Positions 36,733 to 45,030 of a DNA stretch of 64,000 nt are shown piece after piece; within the stretch, counting starts at the first letter, position 1, and every line of letters begins with the position of its first letter. The translations under genes and the position numbers were made by a program. Under the pieces are notes generated by a model. It was not told the origin of the DNA. It did no database searches and saw only the letters and a list, made by a program, of their open reading frames with translations. Source of the DNA: Duganella sp. CF458 (GTDB lineage Bacteria > Pseudomonadota > Gammaproteobacteria > Burkholderiales > Burkholderiaceae_D); the NCBI RefSeq assembly GCF_900113115.1, contig NZ_FOOF01000003.1, positions 186,001-250,000 of the forward strand. Reading direction: 5' to 3'.

Positions 36733-37422
36733 TTATTTCTGTTCGCGGCTGATAAAGCGGTAGATGCCGGCACCGACGCCGGCACCGATGATCGGCGCGA
36801 CCCAGAACAGCCACAACTGCGCCACGGCCCAGCCGCCGACATACAGCGCCACGCCGGTGCTGCGCGCCGGGTTGACCGAGGTGTTGGTGACCGGGATCGA
36901 AATCAGGTGGATCAGGGTCAGGCACAGGCCGATCGCAATCGGCGCGAAGCCGGCTGGCGCACGCTGGTCGGTCGCACCCAGGATCACCACCAGGAAGAAG
37001 GCCGTCATCACCACTTCCGTCACCAGGGCCGCCATCAGGCTGTAGCCGCCCGGCGAATGCTCGCCATAGCCGTTGGAAGCGAAGCCGGCGGCGACATCGA
37101 AGCCGGCCTTGCCGCTGGCGATCAGATACAGTACGCCGCCTGCTGCGATACCGCCCAGTACTTGGGCCACGATATAGCCCGGCAAGTCCTTGGCCGGAAA
37201 GCGGCCGCCCAGCCACAGGCCGACCGACACCGCCGGGTTCAAGTGGCAGCCCGAAATATGCCCGATGGCGAAGGCCATGGTCAGCACCGTCAGGCCAAAG
37301 GCCAGCGACACGCCATGCAAGCCGATCCCCACGCCGGGGAATGCCGCCGCCAGCACCGCGCTGCCGCAACCGCCCAATACCAGCCAGAACGTACCAAAGA
37401 ATTCCGCACCCAGTTTTTGCAT
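36733..37422 (-). CDS. aqpZ: Aquaporin Z
   Basis: This is an inner-membrane water channel with six transmembrane helices. At 229 residues it has both NPA boxes ([11 protein letters not shown] and [10 protein letters not shown]) and an arginine after the second box. The selectivity filter looks like that of water-specific AqpZ. The ATG at 37422 follows GGAGGTCG, a strong Shine-Dalgarno. It is divergent from the secreted amidohydrolase. Confidence 0.96.
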   Translation of the reverse strand: MQKLGAEFFGTFWLVLGGCGSAVLAAAFPGVGIGLHGVSLAFGLTVLTMAFAIGHISGCHLNPAVSVGLWLGGRFPAKDLPGYIVAQVLGGIAAGGVLYLIASGKAGFDVAAGFASNGYGEHSPGGYSLMAALVTEVVMTAFFLVVILGATDQRAPAGFAPIAIGLCLTLIHLISIPVTNTSVNPARSTGVALYVGGWAVAQLWLFWVAPIIGAGVGAGIYRFISREQK

Positions 37423-37488
37423 GTCGACCTCCGTTGACTGTTGGTAATCCACAAACAGACTAACTATAAATGGCGGAAATGACAACAA

Positions 37489-37494
37489 TATAAT
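37489..37494 (+). promoter_or_regulatory. Candidate -10 for the secreted amidohydrolase
   Basis: A perfect TATAAT lies 71 bases upstream of the chosen start in the divergent spacer with aqpZ. No convincing -35 was found. Confidence 0.35.
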
Positions 37495-37565
37495 GTGTTG
37501 CAATGCGGAACACACACGACCGGCAGCGTGCTACATTTGTGAACTTTCACCACGATAGGAATGCC

Positions 37566-38876
37566 ATGCCGTCCTCCTTCACCTTGCGTACCGCACTTGC
37601 TGCAGCGTTCACCGTCGCTTGCGGCGCGGCGTCTGCCGCGCCAACCCTGATCCAGGCCGGCACCCTGCTGGACAAACCGGGCCAGGCGCCGCGTGGCAAC
37701 TCGACCCTGGTGGTGGCAGACGGCAAGATCCAGGCCGTACTGGACGGCTTTGTCGGCGCCGAGCGCTATCCCGGCGCCAGGGTGATCGACCTGCGCCAGC
37801 GCTTCGTGCTGCCGGGCCTGATCGACAGCCACGTGCACCTGGTGTCCGACCGCGCCGGCATGGAAGGCGCGCTGGCCGGTGTCACCACCAGTGCCGCGGC
37901 CTGGGCCTACGAGGCGGAAATGAACGCCGGCAAAACGCTGAACGCAGGCTTCACCACCGTGCGCAACCTGGGCGACAGCGACCAGGGCATCACCCTGGCG
38001 CTGCGCGACGCGATTGCAAAGGGCTGGGCCAAAGGCCCGCGCATCATCGATGCCGGCACACCGATCTCGACCACCTCCGGCCATATGGACGGCCGCCTCG
38101 GCTACGCCGACTGGGTGCAGGAAGCCATCCACACCGACAATGTGTGCGATAGCGCCGAGGCATGCCGCAAAGCGGTGCGCCTGCAAATCGGCCGCGGCGT
38201 GGACGTGATCAAGATCGCCACCACCGGCGGCGTGAACAGCAAGATCGGCGCCGGCGTCAACAAGCAGATGTTCGATGATGAAGCCAAGGCCCTGATCGAG
38301 ACCGCCCACCTGTACGGCAAGAAAGTCGCCGTGCACGCGCATGGCAAGGATGGGGTCGACCTGGCGCTGACCATGGGCGCCGATTCGATCGAGCATGGAA
38401 CCTTGCTCGATGAAGGCAGCGTCAAGCTGTTCTTGAAAGCGGGCGCTTACTACGTCTCCACCATGTCGACCGTGAACGGTTACAAGGAACGCCTGGCGGC
38501 CAACCCGAATGCCTACGAACCTGCGGTGCTGGAAAAGATCAAATGGCGCATCGGCATCACCGGCAAGTCCTTCAAGCTGGCGCACAAGAACGGCGTGAAG
38601 ATCGCCTTCGGCACCGATGCGGGCGTGTCCAAGCATGGCCGCAATGCCGACGAGTTCGAATACATGGTGGAATTCGGCATGAGCCCGGCCGAAGCGATCA
38701 AGGCTGCCACCGTGAATGCCGCCGACCTGCTGGGCGTATCCGCCGTGGCCGGCACGCTGGAAGCGGGCAAGGCCGCCGATATTATTGCGGTCAACGGCGA
38801 TCCGCTGAAGGACGTGAAAGTCCTGAAGCAGGTACCGTTCGTGATGGCCGCCGGCACAGTCTTCAAGCAGGAATAG
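37566..38876 (+). CDS. Secreted metal-dependent hydrolase (amidohydrolase, prolidase-like)
   Basis: The 436-residue protein has a signal peptide (MPSSFTLRTALAAAFTVACGAASAA). The amidohydrolase core shows the LPGLIDSHVHLVSD metal motif, VDVIKIATTGGVNSK with the probable carboxylated lysine, VHAHGKDGVDLAL, and FGTDAGVSKHG. This pattern fits the Sgx9260/Xaa-Pro-like group of periplasmic dipeptidases. The start at 37566 has AGGA five bases upstream; the longer frame from 37503 would mask the signal peptide. Substrate is uncertain. Confidence 0.88.
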   Translation: MPSSFTLRTALAAAFTVACGAASAAPTLIQAGTLLDKPGQAPRGNSTLVVADGKIQAVLDGFVGAERYPGARVIDLRQRFVLPGLIDSHVHLVSDRAGMEGALAGVTTSAAAWAYEAEMNAGKTLNAGFTTVRNLGDSDQGITLALRDAIAKGWAKGPRIIDAGTPISTTSGHMDGRLGYADWVQEAIHTDNVCDSAEACRKAVRLQIGRGVDVIKIATTGGVNSKIGAGVNKQMFDDEAKALIETAHLYGKKVAVHAHGKDGVDLALTMGADSIEHGTLLDEGSVKLFLKAGAYYVSTMSTVNGYKERLAANPNAYEPAVLEKIKWRIGITGKSFKLAHKNGVKIAFGTDAGVSKHGRNADEFEYMVEFGMSPAEAIKAATVNAADLLGVSAVAGTLEAGKAADIIAVNGDPLKDVKVLKQVPFVMAAGTVFKQE

Positions 38877-38929
38877 CACGCGCCCAAATTTCGCTTGCGT
38901 TACCGAAGTAATTGCAATAAATTCAACCC

Positions 38930-39424
38930 ATGAGCAAGAATTCGTTCGTGGAGATGAACTGCCCCATCGCCCAAACCCTTGAACAGGTGGGCGAGTGGTG
39001 GACCTTTGTCATCCTGCGCAATGCGTTTTGCGGCATGAGCCGCTTCCAGGATTTCCAGCGCCACCTGGGCATCAGCACCAGCATCCTGGCGCGGCGGCTG
39101 GAAAAGCTGGTGGAGAACGGCATCCTGTTGCGCCAGCCCTCGGCCGACGACGCGCGCATTGTCCATTACCGCCTGACTGAAAAAGGCCGCGCGCTTGCCC
39201 CCATCCTGGCTGCCATGACGCAGTGGGGAGAGCAGTGGGCGCCGAACCCGCAAGGCGCACGCCTGACGATGGTGGAAAAGACTACCGGACTGCCGGTGGC
39301 CGGCGTCGGCATTCTCGCGGCGGATGGCCGCGCGCTGCAACCCGAACAGATCGAGACGGTGGCCGGCCCCGGCGCCGATGACAAGACGCACGCCCTGGTG
39401 CGCATAAGAGAGGAGACTGCATGA
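38930..39424 (+). CDS. HxlR-family transcriptional regulator
   Basis: This 164-residue winged-helix regulator has the HxlR hallmark CPIAQTLEQVGEWWTFVILRNAFCGMSRF, whose Cys can serve as a redox or electrophile sensor. The FQRHLGISTSILARRLEKLVENGIL helix pair follows. Its stop overlaps the start of the acyl-CoA ligase (ATGA), so it probably controls that gene or responds to a related compound. The ligand is unknown. Confidence 0.92.
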   Translation: MSKNSFVEMNCPIAQTLEQVGEWWTFVILRNAFCGMSRFQDFQRHLGISTSILARRLEKLVENGILLRQPSADDARIVHYRLTEKGRALAPILAAMTQWGEQWAPNPQGARLTMVEKTTGLPVAGVGILAADGRALQPEQIETVAGPGADDKTHALVRIREETA

Positions 39425-41121
39425 CCGCTGACAAAGTCTGGCTGAAGTCCTACCCCGATGGCATTCCCGCCACCATCGATCCCGAGCTGTATGGTTCCCT
39501 GCCGCACCTGCTGGAAGAATCGTTCTCCCGATTTTCCGAACGCAAGGCATACGCCTGCATGGGCAGCACCATGGGTTATCGCGAATGGGATCGCCATTCG
39601 CGCAACCTCGCCGCCTGGCTGCAACAGCGCGGCCTGCCGAAAGGTGCGCGGGTGGCGGTGATGATGCCGAATGTGCTGCAGTACCCGATCGCGGTGGCAG
39701 CGGTGCTGCGCGCAGGCTTCACGGTGGTCAACGTCAATCCGCTCTATACGGCACGCGAGCTGGAACACCAGTTGGCCGACTCCGGTGCGGAGGCCATTTT
39801 CATTCTCGAGAACTTCGCTACCACGCTGGAGAAGGTGCTGCCGCACACGCAGGTCAAGCACATCGTGGTCGCCAGCATGGGTGACCTGCTGGGCCTGGGC
39901 AAAGGCGCCCTGGTGAATTTCGTGGTGCGCAAGGTGAAGAAGCTGGTGCCCGGCTTCAGCCTGCCGGATGCGGTGTCGTTCCGCGCAGCCTTGCGCGCCG
40001 GCGCGGGGCTGGAATTGCGCAAGCCCGACCTGGGACATGACGACATCGCCTTCCTGCAGTACACGGGCGGCACGACCGGGCTGTCGAAAGGTGCGGTTCT
40101 GACCCACCGCAATGTGATCGCCAATATGCTGCAGAACGATGCGTGGGCCGGGCCGGCCTTGCTCCAGGAGCGCGATGGCCGGCAGGTCATCACGGTATGC
40201 GCGCTGCCGCTGTACCACATCCTCGCGCTGAACGCCTGCATGCTGATGGGCGCACGCTGGGGCGCCATGAACTTGCTGGTGCCGAATCCGCGCGACATGG
40301 CCGGCTTTGCGAAAGAGCTGGCCAAGTATCGGGTCAACTTCTTCCCGGGCGTGAATACGCTGTTCAATGCGCTGTTGAACCAGCCGGAGCTGGCCAAGGT
40401 CGACTTCTCCGGCCTGCGCATTACGCTGGGCGGCGGCATGGCGGTGCAGCAGGTGGTCAGCGAACGTTGGCTGAAACTGACCGGCAGCCCGATCCTGGAA
40501 GGCTACGGCTTGTCGGAAACGTCGCCCACGGCCACGCTATGCCGCCCGGACCAGCAAGGCTTCAGCGGCACCATCGGCTTGCCGGTGCCCTCCACCGAAG
40601 TAGCGATTCTCGACGATGACGGCAAGCCGGTGCCGTTCGGCCAACCTGGCGAGATTGCGATCCGCGGGCCGCAAGTCATGGCCGGCTACTGGCGCCGGCC
40701 AAGCGAAACCGCCATCGTGATGACGCCTTCCGGCTACTTCAAGTCGGGCGATATCGGCATCATGGATGAACAAGGCTATGTGCGCATTGTCGACCGCAAG
40801 AAGGACATGATCCTGGTGTCCGGCTTCAACGTCTATCCGACCGAAGTGGAGTGCGTGGTGGCGGCGCATCCGATGGTGCTCGAATGCGCCTGCGTTGGCG
40901 TGCCGGACGCCAACTCGGGCGAGGCCGTGAAGCTGTTCGTCGTGCGCAAGGACACCTTGCTCACCAGCGAGCAGTTGATGGACTTCTGCAAGCAGCAGTT
41001 GACCGCCTACAAAAAGCCCAAGCACATTGAATTCCGCGACAGCCTGCCCAAGTCCAACGTCGGCAAGATCCTGCGGCGCGAACTACGCGAAGCGCCGATC
41101 GAAGAAAAAGCCGCCGCATAA
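39421..41121 (+). CDS. Long-chain-fatty-acid-CoA ligase (FadD-like)
   Basis: This is a 566-residue adenylate-forming enzyme. It activates a carboxylate with ATP and CoA; fatty acids are the likely substrate. AMP-binding signature YTGGTTGLSKGAVLTH, the EGYGLSETSP motif and the C-terminal VDRKKDMILVSGFNVYPTEVE and SLPKSNVGKILRREL (catalytic Lys) are all present. FadD is usually about 560 residues, so the size fits. It is translationally coupled to the HxlR regulator. Confidence 0.92.
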   Translation: MTADKVWLKSYPDGIPATIDPELYGSLPHLLEESFSRFSERKAYACMGSTMGYREWDRHSRNLAAWLQQRGLPKGARVAVMMPNVLQYPIAVAAVLRAGFTVVNVNPLYTARELEHQLADSGAEAIFILENFATTLEKVLPHTQVKHIVVASMGDLLGLGKGALVNFVVRKVKKLVPGFSLPDAVSFRAALRAGAGLELRKPDLGHDDIAFLQYTGGTTGLSKGAVLTHRNVIANMLQNDAWAGPALLQERDGRQVITVCALPLYHILALNACMLMGARWGAMNLLVPNPRDMAGFAKELAKYRVNFFPGVNTLFNALLNQPELAKVDFSGLRITLGGGMAVQQVVSERWLKLTGSPILEGYGLSETSPTATLCRPDQQGFSGTIGLPVPSTEVAILDDDGKPVPFGQPGEIAIRGPQVMAGYWRRPSETAIVMTPSGYFKSGDIGIMDEQGYVRIVDRKKDMILVSGFNVYPTEVECVVAAHPMVLECACVGVPDANSGEAVKLFVVRKDTLLTSEQLMDFCKQQLTAYKKPKHIEFRDSLPKSNVGKILRRELREAPIEEKAAA

Positions 41122-41214
41122 GCCAGCGGCGCCGCGCGCGCCGCAAGCTTTAACCAACACTTAAAGGGCTTCCCTTACGGTTTGTGCCTATGGAACATCC
41201 CGGGTAACGGCGCC

Positions 41215-41220
41215 TATAAT
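41215..41220 (+). promoter_or_regulatory. -10 element of the His/Lys-rich protein gene
   Basis: A perfect TATAAT lies 44 bases upstream of the ATG at 41265 in a 143-base spacer that otherwise contains no gene. The -35 at 18 bases (TGGAAC) is weak. Confidence 0.55.
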
Positions 41221-41264
41221 GGCTGGGCGAACCGGCACGCCTTTGCCGCCCTCGGAGATTCCGC

Positions 41265-41456
41265 ATGAAACAACTGATCGTAGCAAGCCTGGCGCTCGCA
41301 CTGACCGTGCCGGCCTTTGCAAGTACCACGCACGCCAAAACCACCACGAGCCACCACAAGGCAAGCTCGACCAGCAGCAAGCACCACGTGGCAAAAAAGA
41401 AGGCCGCCGCGCATCATAAGGCCGCGAAGGCAACCACTCACCACAAGCACGCATGA
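41265..41456 (+). CDS. Small secreted His/Lys/Ala-rich protein
   Basis: This 63-residue precursor has a clear signal peptide (MKQLIVASLALALTVPAFA). The mature part of about 43 residues is made almost only of His, Lys, Ala, Ser and Thr (nine His in four HHK/HH clusters, such as SHHKASS, KHHVAKKKAAAHHK and THHKHA). It resembles periplasmic metal-sequestering or polyanion-binding peptides, but no family is recognised. The final codons overlap the next gene's ATG (ATGA). A good TATAAT precedes it. The function is inferred from composition only. Confidence 0.75.
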   Translation: MKQLIVASLALALTVPAFASTTHAKTTTSHHKASSTSSKHHVAKKKAAAHHKAAKATTHHKHA

Positions 41457-42217
41457 TTTTCGTCTGGGGCAGGAAGGCGGTCTATACCCACGCCGGCTAC
41501 GTCGCAGACTTCTGCCCCGTATGCCGGGCAAGCCGTGCGTTCTCCGTGCAGCGCATCGGCATGGCCTGGCATGTCTACTATGTCACCGTTTCCAAAGGCG
41601 AGCTGGCCGGATACCAGCGCACGTGCTGCGATTGCGGCATGGTGCTGCCAATGGAAGTCGGCCATTACACCCGGTTGAGCGCCGAACAGCTTCCGCTGGT
41701 GCAGCTGGAGCAAGCCACCAATCCCCATTTATCGATCCGCCACGCCGACGCACTGGCCGCTGCTGCGCGCCTGCGCGAGGCGCCATTACTGCTCGATGAA
41801 TCGGAACGCCGGCGCCAGATCGATGCCGCACTGCGCCTGCAAGCCGATGCGCTCGACGAATTCGAGGCAACCACGCGCCTTGACCGCGAGGTCTGGTGGA
41901 CCATCGGCGGCGCATTCGCATTCTGCGCCCTGGTGCTTATGGCGCTGCGCCAGCAGGCGCCGGAAAACATGGATAACGGTTTCATCATCGCCTTCTTCCT
42001 CAGCCTGGGCGCCGTGGCCTGGCAATTGAGCCAGATGGGAGAACGCTTCCTGGTCCGGGCCATCCTGCCCAAGCTGGCCCGCTCGCTGGCGCCGCTGCAG
42101 CCCAGCGCGACCGAACTCGATGAAGCATTCGAACGCATGCGCGAGCAGGGCCGCAAGCTGGCCAAGCGCGTGGACGGCGTGCGCGTGCAACAAGCCATTA
42201 GCGCCCTGCGCAACTAA
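41453..42217 (+). CDS. Membrane protein with N-terminal zinc-ribbon-like cysteines
   Basis: The 254-residue protein has Cys21/Cys24 (CPVC) and Cys58/59/61 (CCDC) in its first 65 residues, the spacing of a treble-clef or zinc ribbon. A charged helical stretch (about 80-140) and two hydrophobic segments follow (about 148-167 and 175-193). The C-terminal tail is basic and helical. No signal peptide is present, so the ribbon is probably cytoplasmic. It is translationally coupled to the His/Lys-rich secreted protein, so they may share a metal theme. No known family was recognised. Confidence 0.72.
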   Translation: MIFVWGRKAVYTHAGYVADFCPVCRASRAFSVQRIGMAWHVYYVTVSKGELAGYQRTCCDCGMVLPMEVGHYTRLSAEQLPLVQLEQATNPHLSIRHADALAAAARLREAPLLLDESERRRQIDAALRLQADALDEFEATTRLDREVWWTIGGAFAFCALVLMALRQQAPENMDNGFIIAFFLSLGAVAWQLSQMGERFLVRAILPKLARSLAPLQPSATELDEAFERMREQGRKLAKRVDGVRVQQAISALRN

Positions 42218-42303
42218 GCCAGCGCTCGTGAAACCAGTTGCGTTTACTTTCGATTCATCGTAGCTTACCTTTCGCATTGCAAACAATCTGAAAGGATACG
42301 GAG

Positions 42304-43554
42304 ATGAAACGAAGAATTTCGCTGTTAATCCTTGCGTTTTCCGCCATGACGGCCTTGGCGGGCCAGCCGGCCGCAAGCGGAGACGCGGTCGTCGCCCTGG
42401 CTGGCAACGGCTTTATCACCCGCACCGGTTCCGGCTCGACGGAAGTCATCAACAACAACGGCCTGGCCAACTGGACCAGCGCCAGCACCGTCACCAGCGT
42501 CTGGTTCCGCATGGCCGCCGCAGGCAATGCCACGCTGTCCTTGGACGCCAGCCTGGCCGGCAGCAAATCCAGCAAGATCCGCGTCACCGCCAACGGCACC
42601 CCGTTCGCCATCACCCTCACCAAGGGCAGGACCAAGACCTACGCGGTCGGCACCATCAACGTGCCTGCCGCCGGCTATGTGCGGGTTGACCTGCAGGGCA
42701 TCAGCAAGTCCGGCTCTTACTTCGGCGACGTGGCAGCGCTGCGCGTCAACACCAGCACAGCACTGGACTACGCCGACGACGCCGCCAACTACTACTGGTC
42801 GCGCCGCGGCCCGTCGGTCCACATGGGCTATGCGGTGCCGGCCAACACCGAGTACTTCTACAACGAGGTGACGGTGCCGCTCGGCGAAGACAAGATCGGC
42901 TCCTACTTCATGGCAAACGGATTCAACGGCGGCTACTTCGGCATCCAGGTCAATTCGCCGACCGAACGCCGCGTGCTGTTCTCGATCTGGGATGCCGACA
43001 GCGGCGCCAAGACCACGCTGGTGCGCAAGGGCCCGAACGTGGTCGACAACACGTTCGGCGGCGAAGGCACCGGCGGCCAGTCCTACCTGCTGTACAACTG
43101 GGTAGCCGGCAATACCTACCGCTTCATCACCCGCACGCTGCCGGACGGCGCAGGCGGGACCGACTTCTCAGCCTGGTTCTACGCCCCGGAAACCAACGCC
43201 TGGCGCTTCATCGCCACCTGGAAGCGCCCCGCCACCACCACTTACCATGCCGGCGTGTATTCCTTCCTGGAGAACTTCATCGACAGCAACGGCTACCTTG
43301 GCCGCAGCGTACAGTTCAACAACCAATGGGCACGCAGCACTGGCGGAGCCTGGAGCGAAGTGGTGAACGCACGCTTCACCGGCGATGCCACTGCTGCCAA
43401 CGCCCAGCGCATGGACTACGCGGGAGGCTTGCAGAACGGCAGATTCTATCTGCGCAATGGCGGTTTCTTTAGCCCGCACGTGCCGATCAAGCAGAACTTC
43501 GCTCGCCCGGCAACGGGACAGGCCCCAACGGTGGATGTCAGCACCCTGCCGTAG
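42304..43554 (+). CDS. Secreted DUF5077/DUF3472 domain protein
   Basis: This is a 416-residue exported protein: signal peptide (MKRRISLLILAFSAMTALA), then an N-terminal DUF5077-like beta domain (about 25-150) and a DUF3472-like domain (about 155-400). Recognisable blocks are YYWSRRGPSVHMGY, EYFYNEVTVPLGEDKIGSYFMANGFNGGYFGIQVNSPTERRVLFSIWD and YHAGVYSFLENF. These domains occur together in secreted carbohydrate-active or adhesion-type proteins. Enzymatic activity is not established. No overlap with the bufferin locus; 131 bases separate them. Confidence 0.78.
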   Translation: MKRRISLLILAFSAMTALAGQPAASGDAVVALAGNGFITRTGSGSTEVINNNGLANWTSASTVTSVWFRMAAAGNATLSLDASLAGSKSSKIRVTANGTPFAITLTKGRTKTYAVGTINVPAAGYVRVDLQGISKSGSYFGDVAALRVNTSTALDYADDAANYYWSRRGPSVHMGYAVPANTEYFYNEVTVPLGEDKIGSYFMANGFNGGYFGIQVNSPTERRVLFSIWDADSGAKTTLVRKGPNVVDNTFGGEGTGGQSYLLYNWVAGNTYRFITRTLPDGAGGTDFSAWFYAPETNAWRFIATWKRPATTTYHAGVYSFLENFIDSNGYLGRSVQFNNQWARSTGGAWSEVVNARFTGDATAANAQRMDYAGGLQNGRFYLRNGGFFSPHVPIKQNFARPATGQAPTVDVSTLP

Positions 43555-43570
43555 AGATTTTTGTATCCCA

Positions 43571-43597
43571 GTGTATCTGGCGCCATGCCAGATACAC
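43571..43597. repeat. Perfect 11-base inverted repeat between the DUF3472 gene and the bufferin locus
   Basis: GTGTATCTGGC and GCCAGATACAC form a perfect 11-base stem with a five-base loop (GCCAT). There is no T-tract after it, so it is either a weak terminator of the upstream gene, a dispersed palindrome, or an operator. It lies 89 bases before the first bufferin gene. Confidence 0.55.
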
Positions 43598-43685
43598 AAC
43601 TTGCGGAATCGCCCCACGCCACCGACACAAGCGATACACACTGCCCCCTTAATCTGGTCACACCTTAACCAAGGAGACCAAGATT

Positions 43686-43952
43686 ATGAAAACCACTTAC
43701 GCAGGACTCGCAGCCACCCTGGCTATCGCACTGTGCACCTCCGCCGCACATGCCGCAGAACCCAAGAAAGAAATGGAGAAGTGCTATGGCGTGGCGAAAG
43801 CCGGCCATAACGACTGCGCCGCAGGGCCGGGCACCTCGTGCGCCGCAACCTCCAAAGTCGACTACCAGGGCGACGCCTGGGTGCTGGTAGAAAAAGGCAC
43901 CTGCACCTCCATCAAAACCCCCAAGGGCTACGGCTCGCTGAAAGCGAAGTGA
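43686..43952 (+). CDS. bufA1: Bufferin-type RiPP precursor, DUF2282 family (BufA1-like)
   Basis: The 88-residue precursor has a Sec signal peptide (about 1-23, AHA-AEPKK). The mature part has four Cys at 33, 44, 52 and 73, in the DUF2282 pattern [22 protein letters not shown]...GTC. Family knowledge: in bufferins the central Cys are converted to thiooxazoles by a DUF692 enzyme and the exported product binds copper. AAGGAG lies nine bases before the ATG. Its stop overlaps the ATG of the hydrolase-like gene (TGATG). The assignment to copper is by family; no metal-specific regulator is seen. Confidence 0.88.
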   Translation: MKTTYAGLAATLAIALCTSAAHAAEPKKEMEKCYGVAKAGHNDCAAGPGTSCAATSKVDYQGDAWVLVEKGTCTSIKTPKGYGSLKAK

Positions 43953-44713
43953 TGAAGCGTGCCACTGCATCCGCGATCGCGCTGGCCGCAGGCCTTGCCG
44001 GCGCGGCACAGGCCGCCGCTCCAGCCGCCCAGCCGGCCGCGAAAAACATTGTGATCGTGCCGGGCGCCTTCATTGACGCCTCCAGCTGGCGCGTGGTGCA
44101 CGACACGCTGCGCCTGAAAGGCTTCAACGTCACCGTCGCCCAATTGCCGCACACCTCGCTCGATGACGACATTGCCATCGCCCGCAAGGCGATCTTCCAG
44201 CAGGTCGGCAACGTGGTCGTGGTCGGCAATGGGATCGGCGGCGCGGTGATGTCGAACGTGGCCACCGGCGACAAGGTGAAAGCACTGGTGTATGTCGCAG
44301 CCCTGATGCCTGAAGTCGGCGAAACCTCCCAGCAACTGCTGTCGTCGATGCCCGGCGCCGGCGAAGGCGTGAGGCCGGACCGCGCGGGCTTCCAGTACTA
44401 CGACGCCGCGCGTTTCCACGCCGACCTGGCAGCCGACCTGACGCCGAACCGCGTCGGCTTCATGGCGGCCTCGCAAGTCCCGGTCAGCAATGTGCTGATG
44501 GGGACGCCGAGCTGGTTCGCCACATGGCACCAGAAGCCGAGCTTCGGCATCGTCGCCACGCAAGACCGCCTGGTGAACCCGGAGCTGCAGCGCTGGATGT
44601 ACCAGCGCGCCGGCGCCAAGATCACCGAAATCGCAGCAAGCCATGCATTACAAGTATCGCAGCCGGAAGCGGTTGCGAAAGTCATCGAAGACGCTGCCCT
44701 TAGCGTCCTGTAA
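43952..44713 (+). CDS. Exported alpha/beta-hydrolase-fold protein lacking the nucleophile
   Basis: The 253-residue protein has a signal peptide ([21 protein letters not shown]). Its alpha/beta-hydrolase core is typical of the EstA/salicylate-hydrolase-like group, with NIVIVPGAFIDASSWRVVHDTL and KVKALVYVAALMP. The nucleophile elbow reads VGNGIGG (91-97), where the usual serine is Gly94. Candidate acid Asp205 (TQDRLVNP) and His231 (ASHAL) remain. It is therefore probably a non-catalytic binding protein or uses another mechanism. It begins inside the bufA1-like stop (TGATG), so it is part of the bufferin operon. Confidence 0.85.
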   Translation: MKRATASAIALAAGLAGAAQAAAPAAQPAAKNIVIVPGAFIDASSWRVVHDTLRLKGFNVTVAQLPHTSLDDDIAIARKAIFQQVGNVVVVGNGIGGAVMSNVATGDKVKALVYVAALMPEVGETSQQLLSSMPGAGEGVRPDRAGFQYYDAARFHADLAADLTPNRVGFMAASQVPVSNVLMGTPSWFATWHQKPSFGIVATQDRLVNPELQRWMYQRAGAKITEIAASHALQVSQPEAVAKVIEDAALSVL

Positions 44714-44741
44714 GTCCCACCCCAACCAAAGGAGATTCATC

Positions 44742-45011
44742 ATGAGCATCGCTACCAAAACCCGCGCTGGCCTGGCCGGCGCCGCCGCCCTGATCGCACT
44801 GGCTTCCCTGTCGGCACCAAGCTTCGCTGCGGAAAAAGCGAAGGAAGAACCAGGCCGCTGCTACGGCATCAACACCTGCAAGGGCACCAGCCTGTGCGCC
44901 ACCGCCAAGAACGACTGCAAAGGCCTGAACCAGTGCAAGGGCCAAGGCGTGCTGGTAAAAACCCCGACCGAGTGCAAGGCACTGGGCGGCACCCTGACCG
45001 AAGCCAAGTAA
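44742..45011 (+). CDS. bufA2: Bufferin-type RiPP precursor, BufA2-like
   Basis: The 89-residue precursor has a signal peptide (about 1-30, SFA-AEKAK). Six Cys (40, 46, 52, 59, 65, 78) lie in the mature part with spacing CYGINTC, KGTSLC, AKNDC, GLNQC and TEC. Repeats of CKG and K/N residues resemble the second bufferin family. AAAGGAG lies eight bases before the ATG at 44742. It lies 19 bases before the bufB start. A longer frame from 44643 covers the preceding gene and is not used. The family call is by motif and context. Confidence 0.8.
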   Translation: MSIATKTRAGLAGAAALIALASLSAPSFAAEKAKEEPGRCYGINTCKGTSLCATAKNDCKGLNQCKGQGVLVKTPTECKALGGTLTEAK

Positions 45012-45030
45012 GACTCGACGGAGACACACC

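Noticed and set aside
36353-37369. 338-residue frame joining the cupin to sequence overlapping aqpZ
   Set aside because: Only its last 110 residues are protein-like. A strong Shine-Dalgarno at 36685 marks the real start, and the rest is an out-of-frame reading of aqpZ.
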